Below, piece by piece: positions 22,601 through 37,600 of a DNA stretch of 64,000 nt. This DNA comes from Nemopilema nomurai (lineage: Eukaryota; Cnidaria; Scyphozoa; Rhizostomeae; Rhizostomatidae): positions 4,692,212 to 4,756,211 of the forward strand of contig ML133436.1 in NCBI GenBank assembly GCA_003864495.1, in the 5' to 3' direction. The translations under genes were made by a program, and so were the position numbers. The notes beneath the pieces were generated by a model. That model was not told where the DNA came from, searched no databases, and saw only the letters and a program-made list of their open reading frames with translations. How positions within the stretch are numbered: position 1 is the first letter of the stretch; every line of letters begins with the position of its first letter.

Positions 22601-25600
22601 ATTGATATCTAAAATCGAATCTGTCATGTTATGGCAGCAAATTTCACTCTGAAGCATGGTAAATTTTAGACTGACAATGCAAAGCTTGTGATTTTCATAA
22701 TATTAAAGTTCGTCTAAGTCTAGATACCTGTCACGGGAGGCCTGGTTCCTAGTGGCGGCTGCGTAGCAACACCTAAGAAGAAGCTATCCAAATCATTATG
22801 AGCCCTGTTAAAAAATGCTTGAAATTTCATTGAGCATTGCCTGATTACGCACTCCACAGAGACGTAACGTAGAGAGAGATAGGTAGAAAATGATGGTCGG
22901 ATTCTACAATTATGCCATGGTAAGGTCGCATGAAGAATTAGTACAAGCAAATGCCCTTTCCCCCATATAATAATGTCCTTTTATATCACAAGTAGCTAAA
23001 CTGGATAAAGATGTCTATGATATTTACTATTATCCGGATATTTACTTACCCTTCTTGCAAAACTTGCAAGACAATTGGCAATTGCGTTGCATGTAATCAC
23101 CAATAATGTCTCCAGCCGGCCGCGAACAGTATCCTTTCCTCACATAGAAATCACAGAAGTGAATGTTGTCCATGCAGGCGTCTGGTGAGGTAATCAAACT
23201 CTAAAGAAAATTTCAACACAATAATGCTGACTATGGACACTCTTTATTAAGTGAAAGCGTACCAGCTATCAATACACAAAACGCGCAGTAATATGCTGGG
23301 TTAACTCTGGGATACTTAACGACATTTAACCACTGTCTTTAAAAGGCTTTCTTGTTTCAAGTCACTGCAATCTACCAGCTTCTACGCCATTCAAAAAGCA
23401 GCATATGACATATATAAGATGAAAATTATGAATTTTACATTTAATTTTCTCCATGCTCTCTTCTTGCAAAAAACAAATAACAGACGAGTCTTGGTCATAA
23501 AGTAATATGAGCTGAAAAATGAGTTCCCGAAAAGTCAAGAATCATCGTTCAGTATGCACCATTCATTTTGCACCATTCATTATGCACCATTCATTATGCA
23601 CCATTCATTACCCTGGCTTGTCTTCTTTGTATACCCACCCGCCTGCCTCTTTGCTGAGGATGGCAAAGGTATCAGAAAATTCAGATAACAGCGACAGAGA
23701 GGACTAACTTACCCTCTCCTGGAGCATATGCACCTAAATAGAAAAATTGCTTTGTCAACAAGACGGCACTAGGGAAGTTGCAGAAAAAGCAGCATAACAT
23801 TCTATTTGGCTGCATCTAAAAAACCGCAGGTCAATTTTATATGGAAATACGCAGCATCACACACATCTGCAATAGAGAAGTTTCTCAAAACGTTTTCTTT
23901 CTTTGCTCACAATTGTCGTTGAGATAAATAATCCACATCATGTTAATAACATCTTTACTAAGGATATAACACTTACGTTTAGAATTCAAATACAAACAAA
24001 AAACACCTTTAACTCGTATCAATTAAAATTTTCCCATGTATTACAACTTGCTGAAAATAGTAACATCTTTCTTTAAATTAATAAGCTACAAAGATAAAGC
24101 AAGATAGCATCTAAAGTAAAATGAACAAAATGAGCCTAACATAGTTTAAACCAGCAAAAAAAATTTGCAATACCTGGTTTACAGACTTCACAGGTTTTGG
24201 GACAGTTCCTTGTCATGTAGTCAACAAACCGATCATCTGTGCAGTATCCCTTCTTCTTGTACCAGTTGCAGTAATGGATCGTGTCCATGCAGTCTATAAA
24301 AAAGCCAGTTCTATTTGTGTTTTTCATTTTCTCATCTGAAGCATATTGAAAGGTGGGGCAAGAGATTTGAGGTAAATGGATCATGTGAAATTGGACCTAA
24401 AAATAATGCTATCTGTTGACTGCTATTGCATGAAATTGACAACCGAATTTAAAATGATACTGACCTGGAGTGGTGAATGGCACTGGAATAAAGAGAAAGC
24501 GTGTCATACAATAGTTTATCTTTCGTTTGGCTAACAATTCAAAGTATTGTGAGATCACCACACTAAATCTATTCAGCTAATGAGGAAATCGTTTAACACA
24601 AAATTCTGCTGATGAAAATATTGCTTGCTATCCTAAAAAGACGAGCTCAGAAATTAGCGAAGTTGAGAATGAATGTTCAAACATTAGCTATCTATTGTGT
24701 TGCCATCTTAAAATGCTACTCCCTCTACAAAATCATTCCAGGCGTTGGTATTTCATGGAACACATGCTCTTATTGTCCCCAAGTTTTGCGTCTCAACGGA
24801 TTTTTTCAAATCTTGATTCTATTGAAATATCAAAAAAGGCTTACCTGTGACTGGAGGTCTTGTCACAAGTGGAGGCTGGGTGGCTACACCTTTAAATGGA
24901 GAACACAGATGCTTAATGAATTGCGTAATCATATGATGGAAGAAGGACATTTTATATGTGCATATGGTGTTGGAAAATGTACAGTGTCTCTGCCTACAAA
25001 GTTTTTGTTAATATTTGGAGCCCATTTCACATGCTCAGATTTGGAGCCAACTTCACCAGTTTTGAAATCATCTTTAAAAATTGAGTGTAGTACATGAACT
25101 GCTCAAATGACATGATCTAGTCTTCCAGTCAAGATTTTGTACGTCTGTCTAGATAAAACTTTTTAATTCCAACTCAAATCAATGGATGATTCCATTTGCT
25201 GCGGGTATTCTACAAATCGCTCCATTACAGATAAAAATATTGAATATGTTTTGGATAGATGTAAATTAATCATTTGACATTGAGATATACCCTTTTTGCA
25301 GAAGTTGCATGATAGTGGGCAGTTTCGTTGCATGTAGTCAGCAACAGCATCGTCTGGTGCATTTGTGCAGTATCCTTTCTTGACGTAAAACTGGCAATAA
25401 TGAATAGTGTCCATACAGGCATCTGGAAAACAGAGTTGCATTTAGAGCACCTTCATGCAAATGTTGATTTTGGTGAAACAATCTTGAACATATGGAAACT
25501 TATTTAGTCTGTAGAGGCGTTTACAAATCTGTGAGTCTATCAATGATGCATCCCATTTCTAAGTACAAATAAATCAATTTTATTGTAACACTTTTAGCTT

Positions 25601-28600
25601 TACTTATAAGTAACCTCTAAGTATCAATTTTCAATGGCATTGCTTAGAGACAAACAAAAGCAGTTGGACCTACAAGTGAATATTCTCACCTTCTCCTGGG
25701 GCATATGCTCCGGCTGTCAAGGAAGGGAATAAGAAAGAAAGTATATCTCACAAAAAATATTTCATACATATGTTTGATAAAGTTAGAAAAACTGTTTTCC
25801 TGATTATTACCCTCTTCTTTACTACGAAAGTAATTCTGCTGATGGTTGAACATTGCCATACCTGGTTTACAGACTTCACAGGTTTTGGGACAGTTCCTTG
25901 TCATGTAGTCAACAAACCGATCATCTGTGCAGTATCCCTTCTTCTTGTACCAGTTGCAGTAATGGATCGTGTCCATGCAGTCTACAAAAAAGCCAGTTCT
26001 TTAAATGTTTTTCATCTCTTACAGCTGAAACATGTTCAACAGTTTAGCGATACACTTGAGGTTATTTTCATACAAAATGGAAATTCAAAACAAAAAGTCT
26101 GTCAAAAGCCAATGCAGCGAAAACTATAAAGTCACTTTGAAATGCTACTTGCCTGGAGTGGTGAATGGTGCTGAAATTAGGAGAAAACCAGTCGTTATCA
26201 TTGCCTATTATTCACTTTGATATAAATACAAATTATCGCAAAACATTGTACTAAATTTAATAAGTAACTGAAGGAAGTCGTCCAACAAGATATTCTGCAA
26301 ATATGTACTGAATGCGAGGCATTGATAACAGAGGGCAAAATGTTGTACGTTTCATGTTGAGTGGCTTTCTATCTGAGTTCTAATGCATTGTAGTCATTGC
26401 TCGCTGAAAATGACATTAGTTATCCAATCAGCTGCCATCTTGATTGACTGAGACAGTATATCTCAACTGTAATGAAAGATAACTCTTTTATCAAATGCCT
26501 CTTTCTCAATTAAATGATTTAAAGCTTCTTAACCCAAGGATTTGCACGGTGATTTCACTTTCTTAAGCTCACTTTTCAAATAAACTGCCCTAATCTTGAT
26601 TCTTTTAAAATATTGAAAAAGGGTTTACCTGTGACTGGTGGCCTTGTCACAAGAGGTGGCTGGGTGGCTACACCTTTAAATAGAGAACACAGATACTTAA
26701 TACATTGCATTGGGATTGTTTGGACAAATGCAAATTAAAAATTTAACATTAAGATATACCTTTTTTGCAGAAGTTGCATGATAGTGGGCAGTTTCGTTTC
26801 ATGTAGTCAGCAACAGCATCGTCTGGTGCATTTGTGCAGTATCCTTTCTTGACGTAAAACTGGCAATAATGAATAGTGTCCATACAGGCATCTGGAAAAC
26901 AGAGTTGCAATTAAGTCTTCATATTTATTTGACGTTTTGTGTAAAATGATAAAAAACAAAGAAATTCCTAAATTCAATGATAGCTTCTTACCAAATCATT
27001 AGTATTAACAAATATGATTCCCGTTTCTAAGTAAAAGTATGTCAAATTCATTGAAATGTTTTTAGTTTTACTCATAAGAAACCTCTAGATTACTTCAAAT
27101 TGCTTGTAAGTGAAACATTACCGTACAGAAGTAGCTTAGAGACAAACTGACACAGTTGGCTGTATAAGTGAATATTCTTACCTTCTCCTGGGGCATATGC
27201 TCCGGCTGTCAAGGAAGGGAATAAGAATGAAAGTATATCTCACAAAAAACATTTCATACATATGTTCGATAAAGTTGAGAAACGAACTGTTTTCCTGATT
27301 ATTACCCTCTTCTTTACTACGAAAGTAATTCTGCTGATGGTTGAACATTGCCATACCTGGTTTACAGACTTCACAGGTTTTGGGACAGTTTCTTGTCATG
27401 TAGTCAACAAACCGATCATCTGTGCAGTATCCCTTCTTCTTGTACCAGTTGCAGTAATGGATCGTGTCCATGCAGTCTACAAAAAGGTCAGTTCTATTTT
27501 TTTCTCTTCTCTTACAGCTAGAGGATATTCAACAGTTTGACGTTAGACTTTAGGTTATTGTCATACAAAATTGAAATTCAAACAAGAAGTCTGCCAAAAG
27601 CCAATGCAGCGAAAATGAAAAGCTGAATTTGAAATAATACTAACCTGGAGTGGTAAATGGCACTGAAATTAAGAAATGGCGAGGCGTTATAATTGTATAT
27701 GTTGCAGTTGGATATCAATTCAAGGTATTGCGATAGGTGGAAGAAAACCACAGGACATTCAATACAAGAGGCAGTGAGCCTATACGTTTAATATTGAGTG
27801 CATTTTTATCTGAGTGTAGATGAAATACAGTCTATTGCTCACTGTAAATGGCATTAGCTATCCAAAAGGCTACCATCTTTACCAACGTGAACTGTATATC
27901 TACATCGTAGTAGTCAGTAGCTTTTTCAACTTTCTAGAAATCACACGCTATTTCATTTCCTCGAAGTCGCTTCAGAATGGATTTTCTCAAATCTTGATGG
28001 TATTGAAATATCAAAAAAGGTTTACCTGTGACTGGAGGTCTTGTCACGAGTGGAGGCTGCGTTGCTACACCTGTAAATAGAGAACACAGGCATTTGCTGT
28101 ATGATTTTGCGTCCTGTTAAAGAACAACCCTTCAAGGGGCTATTTCACGATGTTGGACAATGTACAGTCATTCTGCCTATAAAGATTCTTGCGAGAATTG
28201 GCAGCCAAATTTGATATTTTCATCACTTGCTTAAGAAGTGTAATTTTTCATTTCATAAGATACTCCTCTGATCGGGTGCTTTATATTTTTCTAGATAGAT
28301 CCACTTTTTCGTTTTGCCAAATTACTATCAATTTCTAGTAAAGGCACTTACTTCAAATTGTTGTCTTGTAGTTAGAACTGGAGAGTGTTTTCGACAAATG
28401 CAAATTAATCATTCAGCATTGAGATATACCTTTTTTGCAGAAGTTGCATGATAGTGGGCAGTTTCGTTGCATGTAGTCAGCAACAGCATCGTCTGGTGCA
28501 TTTGTGCAGTATCCTTTCTTGACGTAAAACTGGCAATAATGAATAGTGTCCATACAGGCATCTGGAAAACAGTGACGCATTTAGGGCACCTTCATGCAAA

Positions 28601-31600
28601 TGTTGATTTTGGTGAAAAATCTGGAGAATATGGAAGTTCTTTAGGTCTGTAAAGGCGTTTCACAAATCAGGGAGTTTATCAACGATTCATCCCATTTCCA
28701 AGTACAAATATATAAATTTTATTGTAACATTTTTGGTTTTACTTATAAGCAACCTCTAATCAAACTCAAATTGCATATAAGTGTCAATTGTCAATTGCAT
28801 TACGTGGAGACAAAATGACACAGTTGACTATACAAGTAAATATTCTCACCTTCTCCTGGTGCATATGCTCCGGCTGTCAAGGAAGATAATAAATAATAAA
28901 GCATACCTCAACGAAAATATTTCATGCATATGTTTGATAAAGTTAAAAAAACCTGTTTTCCTGATTATTACCCTCTTCTTTACTATGAAAGTAATTCTGC
29001 TGATGGTTGAACATTGCCATACCTGGTTTACAGACTTCACAGGTTTTGGGACAGTTTCTTGTCATGTAGTCAACAAACCGATCATCTGTGCAGTACCCCT
29101 TTTTCTTGTACCAGTTGCAGTAATGGATCGTGTCCATGCAGTCTACAAAAAGGTCAGTTCTATTTTTTTCTCTTCTCTTACAGCTAGAGGATATTCAACA
29201 GTTTGACGTTAGACTTTAGGTTATTGTCATACAAAATTGAAATTCAAACAAGAAGTCTGCCAAAAGCCAATGCAGCGAAAATGAAAAGCTGAATTTGAAA
29301 TAATACTAACCTGGAGTGGTAAATGGCACTGAAATTAAGAAATGGCGAGGCGTTATAATTGTATATGTTGCAGTTGGATATCAATTCAAGGTATTGCGAT
29401 AGGTGGAAGAAAACCACAGGACATTCAAAACAAGAGGCAGTGAGCCTATACGTTTAATATTGAGTGCATTTTTATCTGAGTGTAGATGAAATACAGTCTA
29501 TTGCTCACTGTAAATGGCATTAGCTATCCAAAAGGCTACCATCTTTACCAACGTGAACTGTATATCTACATCGTAGTAGTCAGTAGCTTTTTCAACTTTC
29601 TAGAAATCACACGCTATTTCATTTCCTCGAAGTCGCTTCAGAATGGATTTTCTCAAATCTTGATGGTATTGAAATATCAAAAAAGGTTTACCTGTGACTG
29701 GAGGTCTTGTCACGAGTGGAGGCTGCGTTGCTACACCTGTAAATAGAGAACACAGCCATTTGCTGTATGATTTGGCGTCCTGTTAAAGAACAACCCTTCA
29801 AGGGGCTATTTCACGATGTTGGACAATGTACAGTCATTCTGCCTATAAAGATTCTTGCGAGAATTGGCAGCCAAATTCGATATTTTCATCACTTGCTTAA
29901 GAAGTGTAATTTTTCATTTCATAAGATACTCCTCTGATCGGGGTGCTTTTTATTTTTCTAGATAGATCCACTTCTTCGTTTTCCCAAATTACTATCAATT
30001 TCTAGTAAGTGCGCTTACTGCAAATTGTTGTCTTGTAGTTAGAACTGGAGAGTGTTTTCGACAAATGCAAATTAATCATTCAGCATTGAGATATACCTTT
30101 TTTGCAGAAGTTGCATGATAGTGGGCAGTTTCGTTGCATGTAGTCGGCAACAGCATCGTCTGGTGCATTTGTGCAGTATCCTTTCTTGACGTAAAACTGG
30201 CAATAATGAATAGTGTCCATACAGGCATCTGGAAAACAGTGACGCATTTAGGGCACCTTCATGCAAATGTTGATTTTGGTGAAAAATCTGGAGAATATGG
30301 AAGTTCTTTAGGTCTGTAAAGGCGTTTCACAAATCAGGGAGTTTATCAACGATTCATCCCATTTCCAAGTACAAATATATAAATTTTATTGTAACATTTT
30401 TGGTTTTACTTATAAGCAACCTCTAATCAAACTCAAATTGCATATAAGTGTCAATTGTCAATTGCATTACGTGGAGACAAACTGACACAGTTGGCTATAC
30501 AAGTGAATATTCTCACCTTCTCCTGGTGCATATGCTCCGGCTGTCAAGGAAGAGAATAAATAATAAAGCATACCTCAACGAAAATATTTCATGCATATGT
30601 TTGATAAAGTTAAAAAAAACCTGTTTTCCTGATTATTACCCTCTTCTTTACTACGAAAGTAATTCTGCTGATGGTTGAACATTGCCATACCTGGTTTACA
30701 GACTTCACAGGTTTTGGGACAGTTCCTTGTCATGTAGTCAACAAACCGATCATCTGTGCAGTATCCCTTCTTCTTGTACCAGTTGCAGTAATGGATCGTG
30801 TCCATGCAGTCTACAAAAAAGTCAGTTCTATTTGTGTTTCTCATTTTTTAAATATGAAATATGTTCAAAAGTGGGGCGATACTCTTGATATTTTTTTGAT
30901 ACAAACCGAGTTTATGTATAGAAAGCGAAAAACTTTCTTTGGAATGTTACTCACCTGGAGTGGTGAATGGAACTGAAATTAAGAAAATGCGTGTCGTTAT
31001 AATTGTTTGTTTTTCAGTTGCGTTCAAAGAATTGCAAGATCATGTTATTAAACTTATTCGATTAACGAACATTTTTGCAAATTTAAAGTAGATTTCAGTC
31101 GTTGATAAAAATATTCTTTGGTACTCTTAAACGGAAGTCCCTAAAATAAGCACATTTGAGGCTGAATATTTAAACATTAACCATCATAGTGCTGCCATCT
31201 TCATATTCTCCTCTGTTTACGAAATCGATAATATCTGTCTGAATCAAAGTTATCAAGATCAAAATGATGTCATTGCCACAATGCCCTCGTAGTTTTCTGA
31301 AGCTCGCTTCAGAATGGATTTTCTCAAATGTTGATTCTATTGAAATATCAAAAAAGGCTTACCTGTGACTGGAGGTCTTGTCACAAGTGGTGGCTGGGTG
31401 GCTACACCTTTTAATAAAGAACACAGATGCTTCATAAATTGCGTAATCACAGGATGAAAGAAGGCAATTGTTAAAGCATTTGATATTGGAAAATGTTTAA
31501 TGATTCTGCCTAAAAAGTTTCTTGTCAAGATTTGGACTCAAAATTGATATTTGTATCACTAGTCTTGGAATCGCCTTAAACAATTGAATAAACTTCATGA

Positions 31601-34600
31601 ACTGCTCAAATGAAATGATGTTGTCCGTTAGTCGAGATTTTCTACGTCTGTCTTGATGAAGGCATGTTTAATTCCCTCCAAAATAAATGCCTAATCAAAT
31701 TTGCTGCCGGTATTCTACAATTCGCTCCATTACAGATAAAAATCGAGAATGTGCTTGGATAAATGCAAATTAATCATTCAGCATTGAGATATACCCTTTT
31801 TGCAGAAGTTGCATGATAGTGGGCAGTTTCGTTTCATGTAGTCAGCAACAGCATCGTCTGGTGCATTTGTGCAGTATCCTTTCTTGACGTAAAACTGGCA
31901 ATAATGAATAGTGTCCATACATGCATCTGAAAAACAGAGTTGTATATATGTTTCTCTAAGTCAAAAGTGCATTTTTCAAGGAATATTTAAGCAATCGTAA
32001 ATTTTAATATTGACCTTCCAAAGTGAAACTTTTATTAAAACTTGAATATTTTCACGGCTGTAGATACTACAAAAGTTTATGCTCTTAGTTAGAGTTTGCC
32101 AAACTCCTGTTGGAACTTAAATTTCCTTGTTTGCACTTTAAACTTTATCTGCTTCATAGAAAACACTGTAGGCTTGCAAGTTAGGATATTATTTATTGAA
32201 GTGAATTAAATTTTGTTCTAAGTAACTGTTTGTCAGTATTTTTAAATGGAACCGTTGATAATTGAATTTTTTGAACAGCCAGTTGATAATTGAATTTTTT
32301 GAACAGCCAGTTGATGAGTGGCATTTTTTTCCGCTTGTGGAGTTGTTTGCTCTGATTATTCGATAAATGGGCGAGATTTTCTAGTAATCCAACACTAGTA
32401 GTTTATTATTTGAACCCACCTTCACCTGGCGCAAATAATCCTAAAAAAATAATGTATGTAGCATTAGTAGAAAATAAAGGCGTCTTTCGTGAGTTGTTAT
32501 CAAAATATTTGAAATTTAAAATAGTTAATGCGGATATTCAACATTAGTGGAGCAAGTCAAAGAAATTTAATCACAAGCACTTTGCAGCTTACACACTTTT
32601 GTGACAATTCAATTTATTTAGTTATTAGCATAATCAATTCAATTGGCACATTTTTATGTAACATAAATTTTATGCAACGCAATAACACTTCTGATGTTAT
32701 TACCTGAGTCTAGATTTCCAGCAGCTGGATTACCTAAGAACAAATTAAAGAGATGAGATTTATGAAACAAAAATCTTTCTTAGGAAGAGGTTAAAGAAAA
32801 CATTGTGCTTTCATATTAAGTTTTGTGTTTAGTGTTTGTTGCTTAATGTAACATTAGTTGAAGTAGAAGATTTTTGATTAAAGTGGATGCCCCCTTTCAT
32901 TTGTACTAACCTTGCTTGCACGTTTCACACGTTTTTGGGCAGTTCTTCCTCATGTACTCCACAAATCTCTCATCCTTGCAGTATCCTTTATCTTTGTACC
33001 ACTGGCAGAAGTGAATTGTGTCCATGCAATCTAGAAATTCAAAATAAAACGGACTTATATTTCTAAGTTTTCTTTCCTTACTTGTTTTCATCTTTACTCA
33101 AGAAAGTGTTTTTGTCCTATTGCTAAGAAGCTTCATTGAATCTCACGAGTTGAAAAGTTCTATAATAAACTTACTTGCAGATTTACTTGTGGGTTTTAGG
33201 AAACCAAATAATTTCATATATATTCTTGTTTATAAACCAAATAATCATAAATATTCTTGTTGAATTAAAATTGCTAGTCAGCTCTTTCTGTTTCATAAAT
33301 ATATGTAAAAGGCGTACCTGGAGTAGTAAAAGGAGCTGAAATAGAAAAGAAGATTTTCAGGTATTGACTGTTTGTAATTACACTCGTTCAGCTCTTACTA
33401 ACTGACCTCAAAGCTGACGTACCTGACATACCCTTTGTTAATACTTCATTTCCATTCTGAAGATACTCTGTTACTTTCACAAACAACATGGGATAAAATC
33501 TTTTAGAGAGAAGAACAGCAGTATGTGGGTGTCATTCTTCAGTTGGGGATAAACAATGAAGCGTATACATGCAATTTTGATTGCTATGCCCTGCTATGCC
33601 CTATTGGCCTTGGGGCATTTGCTGCATCGCAAGGGATATACAGCTGACCTCTTACGTCAGTGCTAAGAAGCTTAGCATGATAATATAGTGAACGAGAAAG
33701 CCAATTATGCTCATATTATCGGCTACTTTGATTTGACTTTTTAGAGACAATTTGCTACTGCTTTCAGGTGAAAAGGGTCTCCCATAGCTCTATGGTGACC
33801 TTTTTCGGTTGAGTTAGTGGTATGTAATAGGCCACACATGCAATGGCGAGGAACTAGTTAGACACACCTGTAACTGGAGGTCTGGTACCAAGTGGTGGTT
33901 GTGTTGCGACACCTATGATAAAATAGGTCTTCCTTTTATCCATCGAGAAACTCTAACATGCAACAGTCGCCTAGTGTTCTTGTGTCGTAAAACTCCACCT
34001 GACAATTTGCATTACACGCGAGTGAAACGTTGCCTACTTAGCAGTGACCACTTTATACCTTGGTATAATACCTACAAACTTTAGCATCTACATATAAATG
34101 AGTCATTTTCCTTGTCTAACAATGTTTCTCTGGTAGATGTTGCAGTTAAATAGGCTGGGGAGTCAAAATTAGCAATACGTAAGGTGCTTAAGATATTCTT
34201 GCCTGGTTTGCAAAATTTACATGATCGAGGACAGTTCTTTTTCATATAATCACCAAATTGAGGGTGCGTGCAGTATTGCTTCTTTATGTAAAACTGGCAG
34301 AATTGAATCGTGTCAATGCAGGCATCTAAAAGAGAGCATGTCGTATGCCAAATAACTTTATAAAAGTGAACTTATTTTTCATGAAAATACATCGACAAAA
34401 GATTAATTGCAATGTTCTGTTCTGAATAAGAAACTAAACTGCATCGGTCAAGAAGCAAGCGCGAAAGTAAAAATGCTTAATTTCATGTATTAACTTTGAA
34501 TCTTTATTTCCTTTTCTTTATTGCGTGTACAAAAAACAGACGTTTTTGTCCTAATGACAAAAAAGATCTTTTCATTTTTTTCTGGTATTTCACAGTTTCT

Positions 34601-37600
34601 AGTAAAAGATACTTCAATGGTCATAAGCATTACCTGCATTACTGGCATCATAAGCAACCTCATCTGGAAAAATAACAATGCAGTGGTACATGCATAAACA
34701 CGTGAACGAGGGCTGTTTTCCATTATTAGGCCTATACCAAGCTATCGCGATGAATATTCATATCAGTAATATCAAGGATGAAGGTCAAACCTCTTTCTGT
34801 ACGATGAAGAGTGTCTGGATTGAGCGCGTCTCACCTCAATAATAGATCAATTATTACATGTTCTGTTTACTAACAATTATTATTCTTGAGATACTTGCAA
34901 ATAAGCATTCTGGCAACTGTAAGATACATGAGACCAGTTTGCCGACACATAATTTCAACCTTTACCTGGGATTTAAAAGTTGTTGCTACTTAATGTGACA
35001 TGATTTTGTAAAAAAGGCAAGTTTAGTGGACCTATTGAGATTGGGCACAGGCCTGGAAAACTCAAAAGCTATATGGAGAGTAAAATATGAATTATGCACC
35101 TTTTTTCGAAGAAATGAAACTAGTTGCCATTTCTATTTTTCTGCATTGATTCCTAAACCTAGTGCAAGCTGGACACAGCATTACAAGAAAGTATACAGTG
35201 AGTTTCCATGGCACTGTTGAAATTTGAATACGTACCAGCCTTGCAAAATCCACAGGTTTTTGGGCAGTTCTTTTCCATATAGCCTTTGAATTTGTCATTG
35301 CTGCAATGACCCCTTTTCTTGTACCAATTGCAATAGTGTATCGTATCCATGCAATCTAGAAGTACATTAACTCGTTTTTGCAAGCATAATCCTATCAAAC
35401 ACCATATTTTACAAGTATACTTTACAACGTTTGCAAAAGACTGCCAACTTGACTTTGATTACACCATTTATCAAATATATTTGATACGAGATATTGCAAT
35501 TGCATGCCTGTTAAGTATGGCTCTTAGCTTCAGTTCTAGTCTTATGTAAACAAGTGCTTTGCGGTACAAAACTTCATAATTGCAAGAAAAAACGTAACTA
35601 GTTTTTGCATAATACTCTAGTCTTATCCTAATTGTCTTCAGGGCTTTCATCTTGGGCCTTATCAGTCCCTTTGCTGGTGGCTAGAGATCGTCTTGTTTAG
35701 TTGATATCAAAAACTGCATATGATTAATCGTATTTAACATTGTTATAAAGCAAACTATGTAAGGGTACCTGGGGTGGTGAACGGCGCTGTAAAGAAATTC
35801 ATGCATTTAGAACATTCTGAATTATTGCCTCTACATGTAAATAGCCACAATCTTATAAGTGGCTGAATTCTAGTCATACCTTTATTGTCGACGTCATGAG
35901 AACTATAAAGTCATTTCAGCAGACAATGCCATCAAAGTCATTTCAGTACCTTGTTCAACACCAAAGCTTCGTTTGCAAAATGCTGACTTGCATTATGGTT
36001 CATTCATCAATAATTTTGAACCAAAACATTTGGAACCTTCTAAGGACCATGAAACAGCTTCATACTATGGGAATGTAGGCCAGGCGAGTGTGAGTGGTGA
36101 ATGAGTGTAGTATATGCTTACATGCAAAGCTTTTGCTATCATTGCTGTTTGGTCATGGCAGACTCTCACAGCTTTCAACAGTTGCATTTTACTCAGATCA
36201 TACTCAATACTATAAAAGAGAATGGTTGTAGAAAGACATTGGATTTAAACTAAAAAAGCTGCTTCTCAAACCTGTTACTGGTTTTTTTGTGGGAATTGGT
36301 GGCTGGGTTGCTTCACCTAAAATTAAAAAATATTAATCTGTTCATATGATTTCCTTATGCAACATTTATCCATTTCATTTTTCAATTTAAATGAAGCGGT
36401 TTTAAGTGGTTATTGTCGATTTGAAGATCAAGAGCTGGTGGCCAACTTTTTGATTAGAATTCGTGATAATGCGATTGGCCAACATAACAGTCAGAAATAA
36501 TCATTACCTTCTTTGCAGAACTTGCATGACAACGGACAATTCCGCTTCATGTATTCCCCAAACTTTGAGTGCTTGCAATAGTTTTTCTTAACGTAGAAAT
36601 CACAAAATGTGATCGTGTCCACGCAAGCATCTGCAAGTAACTGACTGTATTAATTTGTTTTACAAAACATTCTCAAAGCAAACTTTACATTTTATGATAA
36701 AGCAAAACTTGTCTTTTCAAGGCACACAAATATTATGAGAAACTTGCATTTTTAGTTTCTTTCTATAAGTTCTATTAAATCAATGTGTTGCATATTGCAC
36801 AACTGTCACTTATTGACTTTAACCTCTTACTAAATACGCTATATTACTGTCTCTTTATTTATTAAGCATAGTCACCTGCAAATGTCTCTGCTTTGGAGGA
36901 AGCTAAAACATAATAAGCTAATACTTAACAATAATGACAAAAATTGAGCTGTTAAATACTGGAGCTCCCAATTCGTTCCCAAATAGCTTTTGCAACTTGC
37001 ATACCAATCATTTGTTGAATATAAGCAATGTTTCTTCGTTCACTTTTAAGTTGCAATTATGGAATTTCCACAATATTTCTCACTTTAAAAGTCAAATCGT
37101 GTGGCAACTATACAAAATTGATCCTACAAATCTTTAAAAATCATGCTCGATTTTGCAACGTCACCTCTATTTTACTTTCCCCTGGTTCTCAACACTAGGA
37201 TTAAAGCGTACTACCTGGCTTGCATAGCTCGCAGGTTTTCGGACAATTTCTGGCCATGTAATCCTTGAACCTGTCATCCGTGCAATGTCCTTTTTTCATG
37301 TACCAATCACAGTAGTGGATCGTGTCCATGCAATCTGAAAACAATTCAACAGGAATGCTACCAACTCAAGTTTTCAGAAACACAATCGCTTTGAAGATAT
37401 GATATTTAGTTTTTGAATTTATAAATCACCAAGCGCAAATACCACTATCATTAAATGAGTTTAAAGCATCTTGTAGAAATAAGCACATTTACATTTTTTA
37501 AGACTTAGGAAAACATTAATTTACTTACACATTATTTATCTAACTTTAACCCTTTTAAAACAACCCAAATCTTATTCTCCTTCCAATAACACTAGATAAA

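Larger units (their letters stand above)
27478..30811. repeat. Recent tandem duplication, two copies of about 1666 bp
   Basis: The copies are about 27478-29143 and 29144-30811. Spacing between corresponding exons is 1666-1668 bp, so they are nearly indel-free, and intron sequence is conserved too: an 86-codon antisense frame in the intron is identical at 27820-28080 and 29486-29746. Scattered single-base differences (for example ACAGGCATTTG versus ACAGCCATTTG) argue against a trivial assembly echo, though collapse or expansion cannot be excluded. Confidence 0.85.

Noticed and set aside
24612..25097. 161-codon plus-strand reading frame
   Set aside because: It runs antisense across introns and the TQPP linker exon of the giant gene, has no motif, and starts and ends without regulatory signals.
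27820..29746. Identical 86-codon plus-strand frames at 27820-28080 and 29486-29746, considered as a small duplicated gene
   Set aside because: They lie in introns and cover the antisense of a linker exon; their identity follows from the recent 1666-bp duplication.
25770..30976. Repeated plus-strand frames containing [13 protein letters not shown], considered as a repeat family protein
   Set aside because: They are the antisense of the type A ShKT exons.
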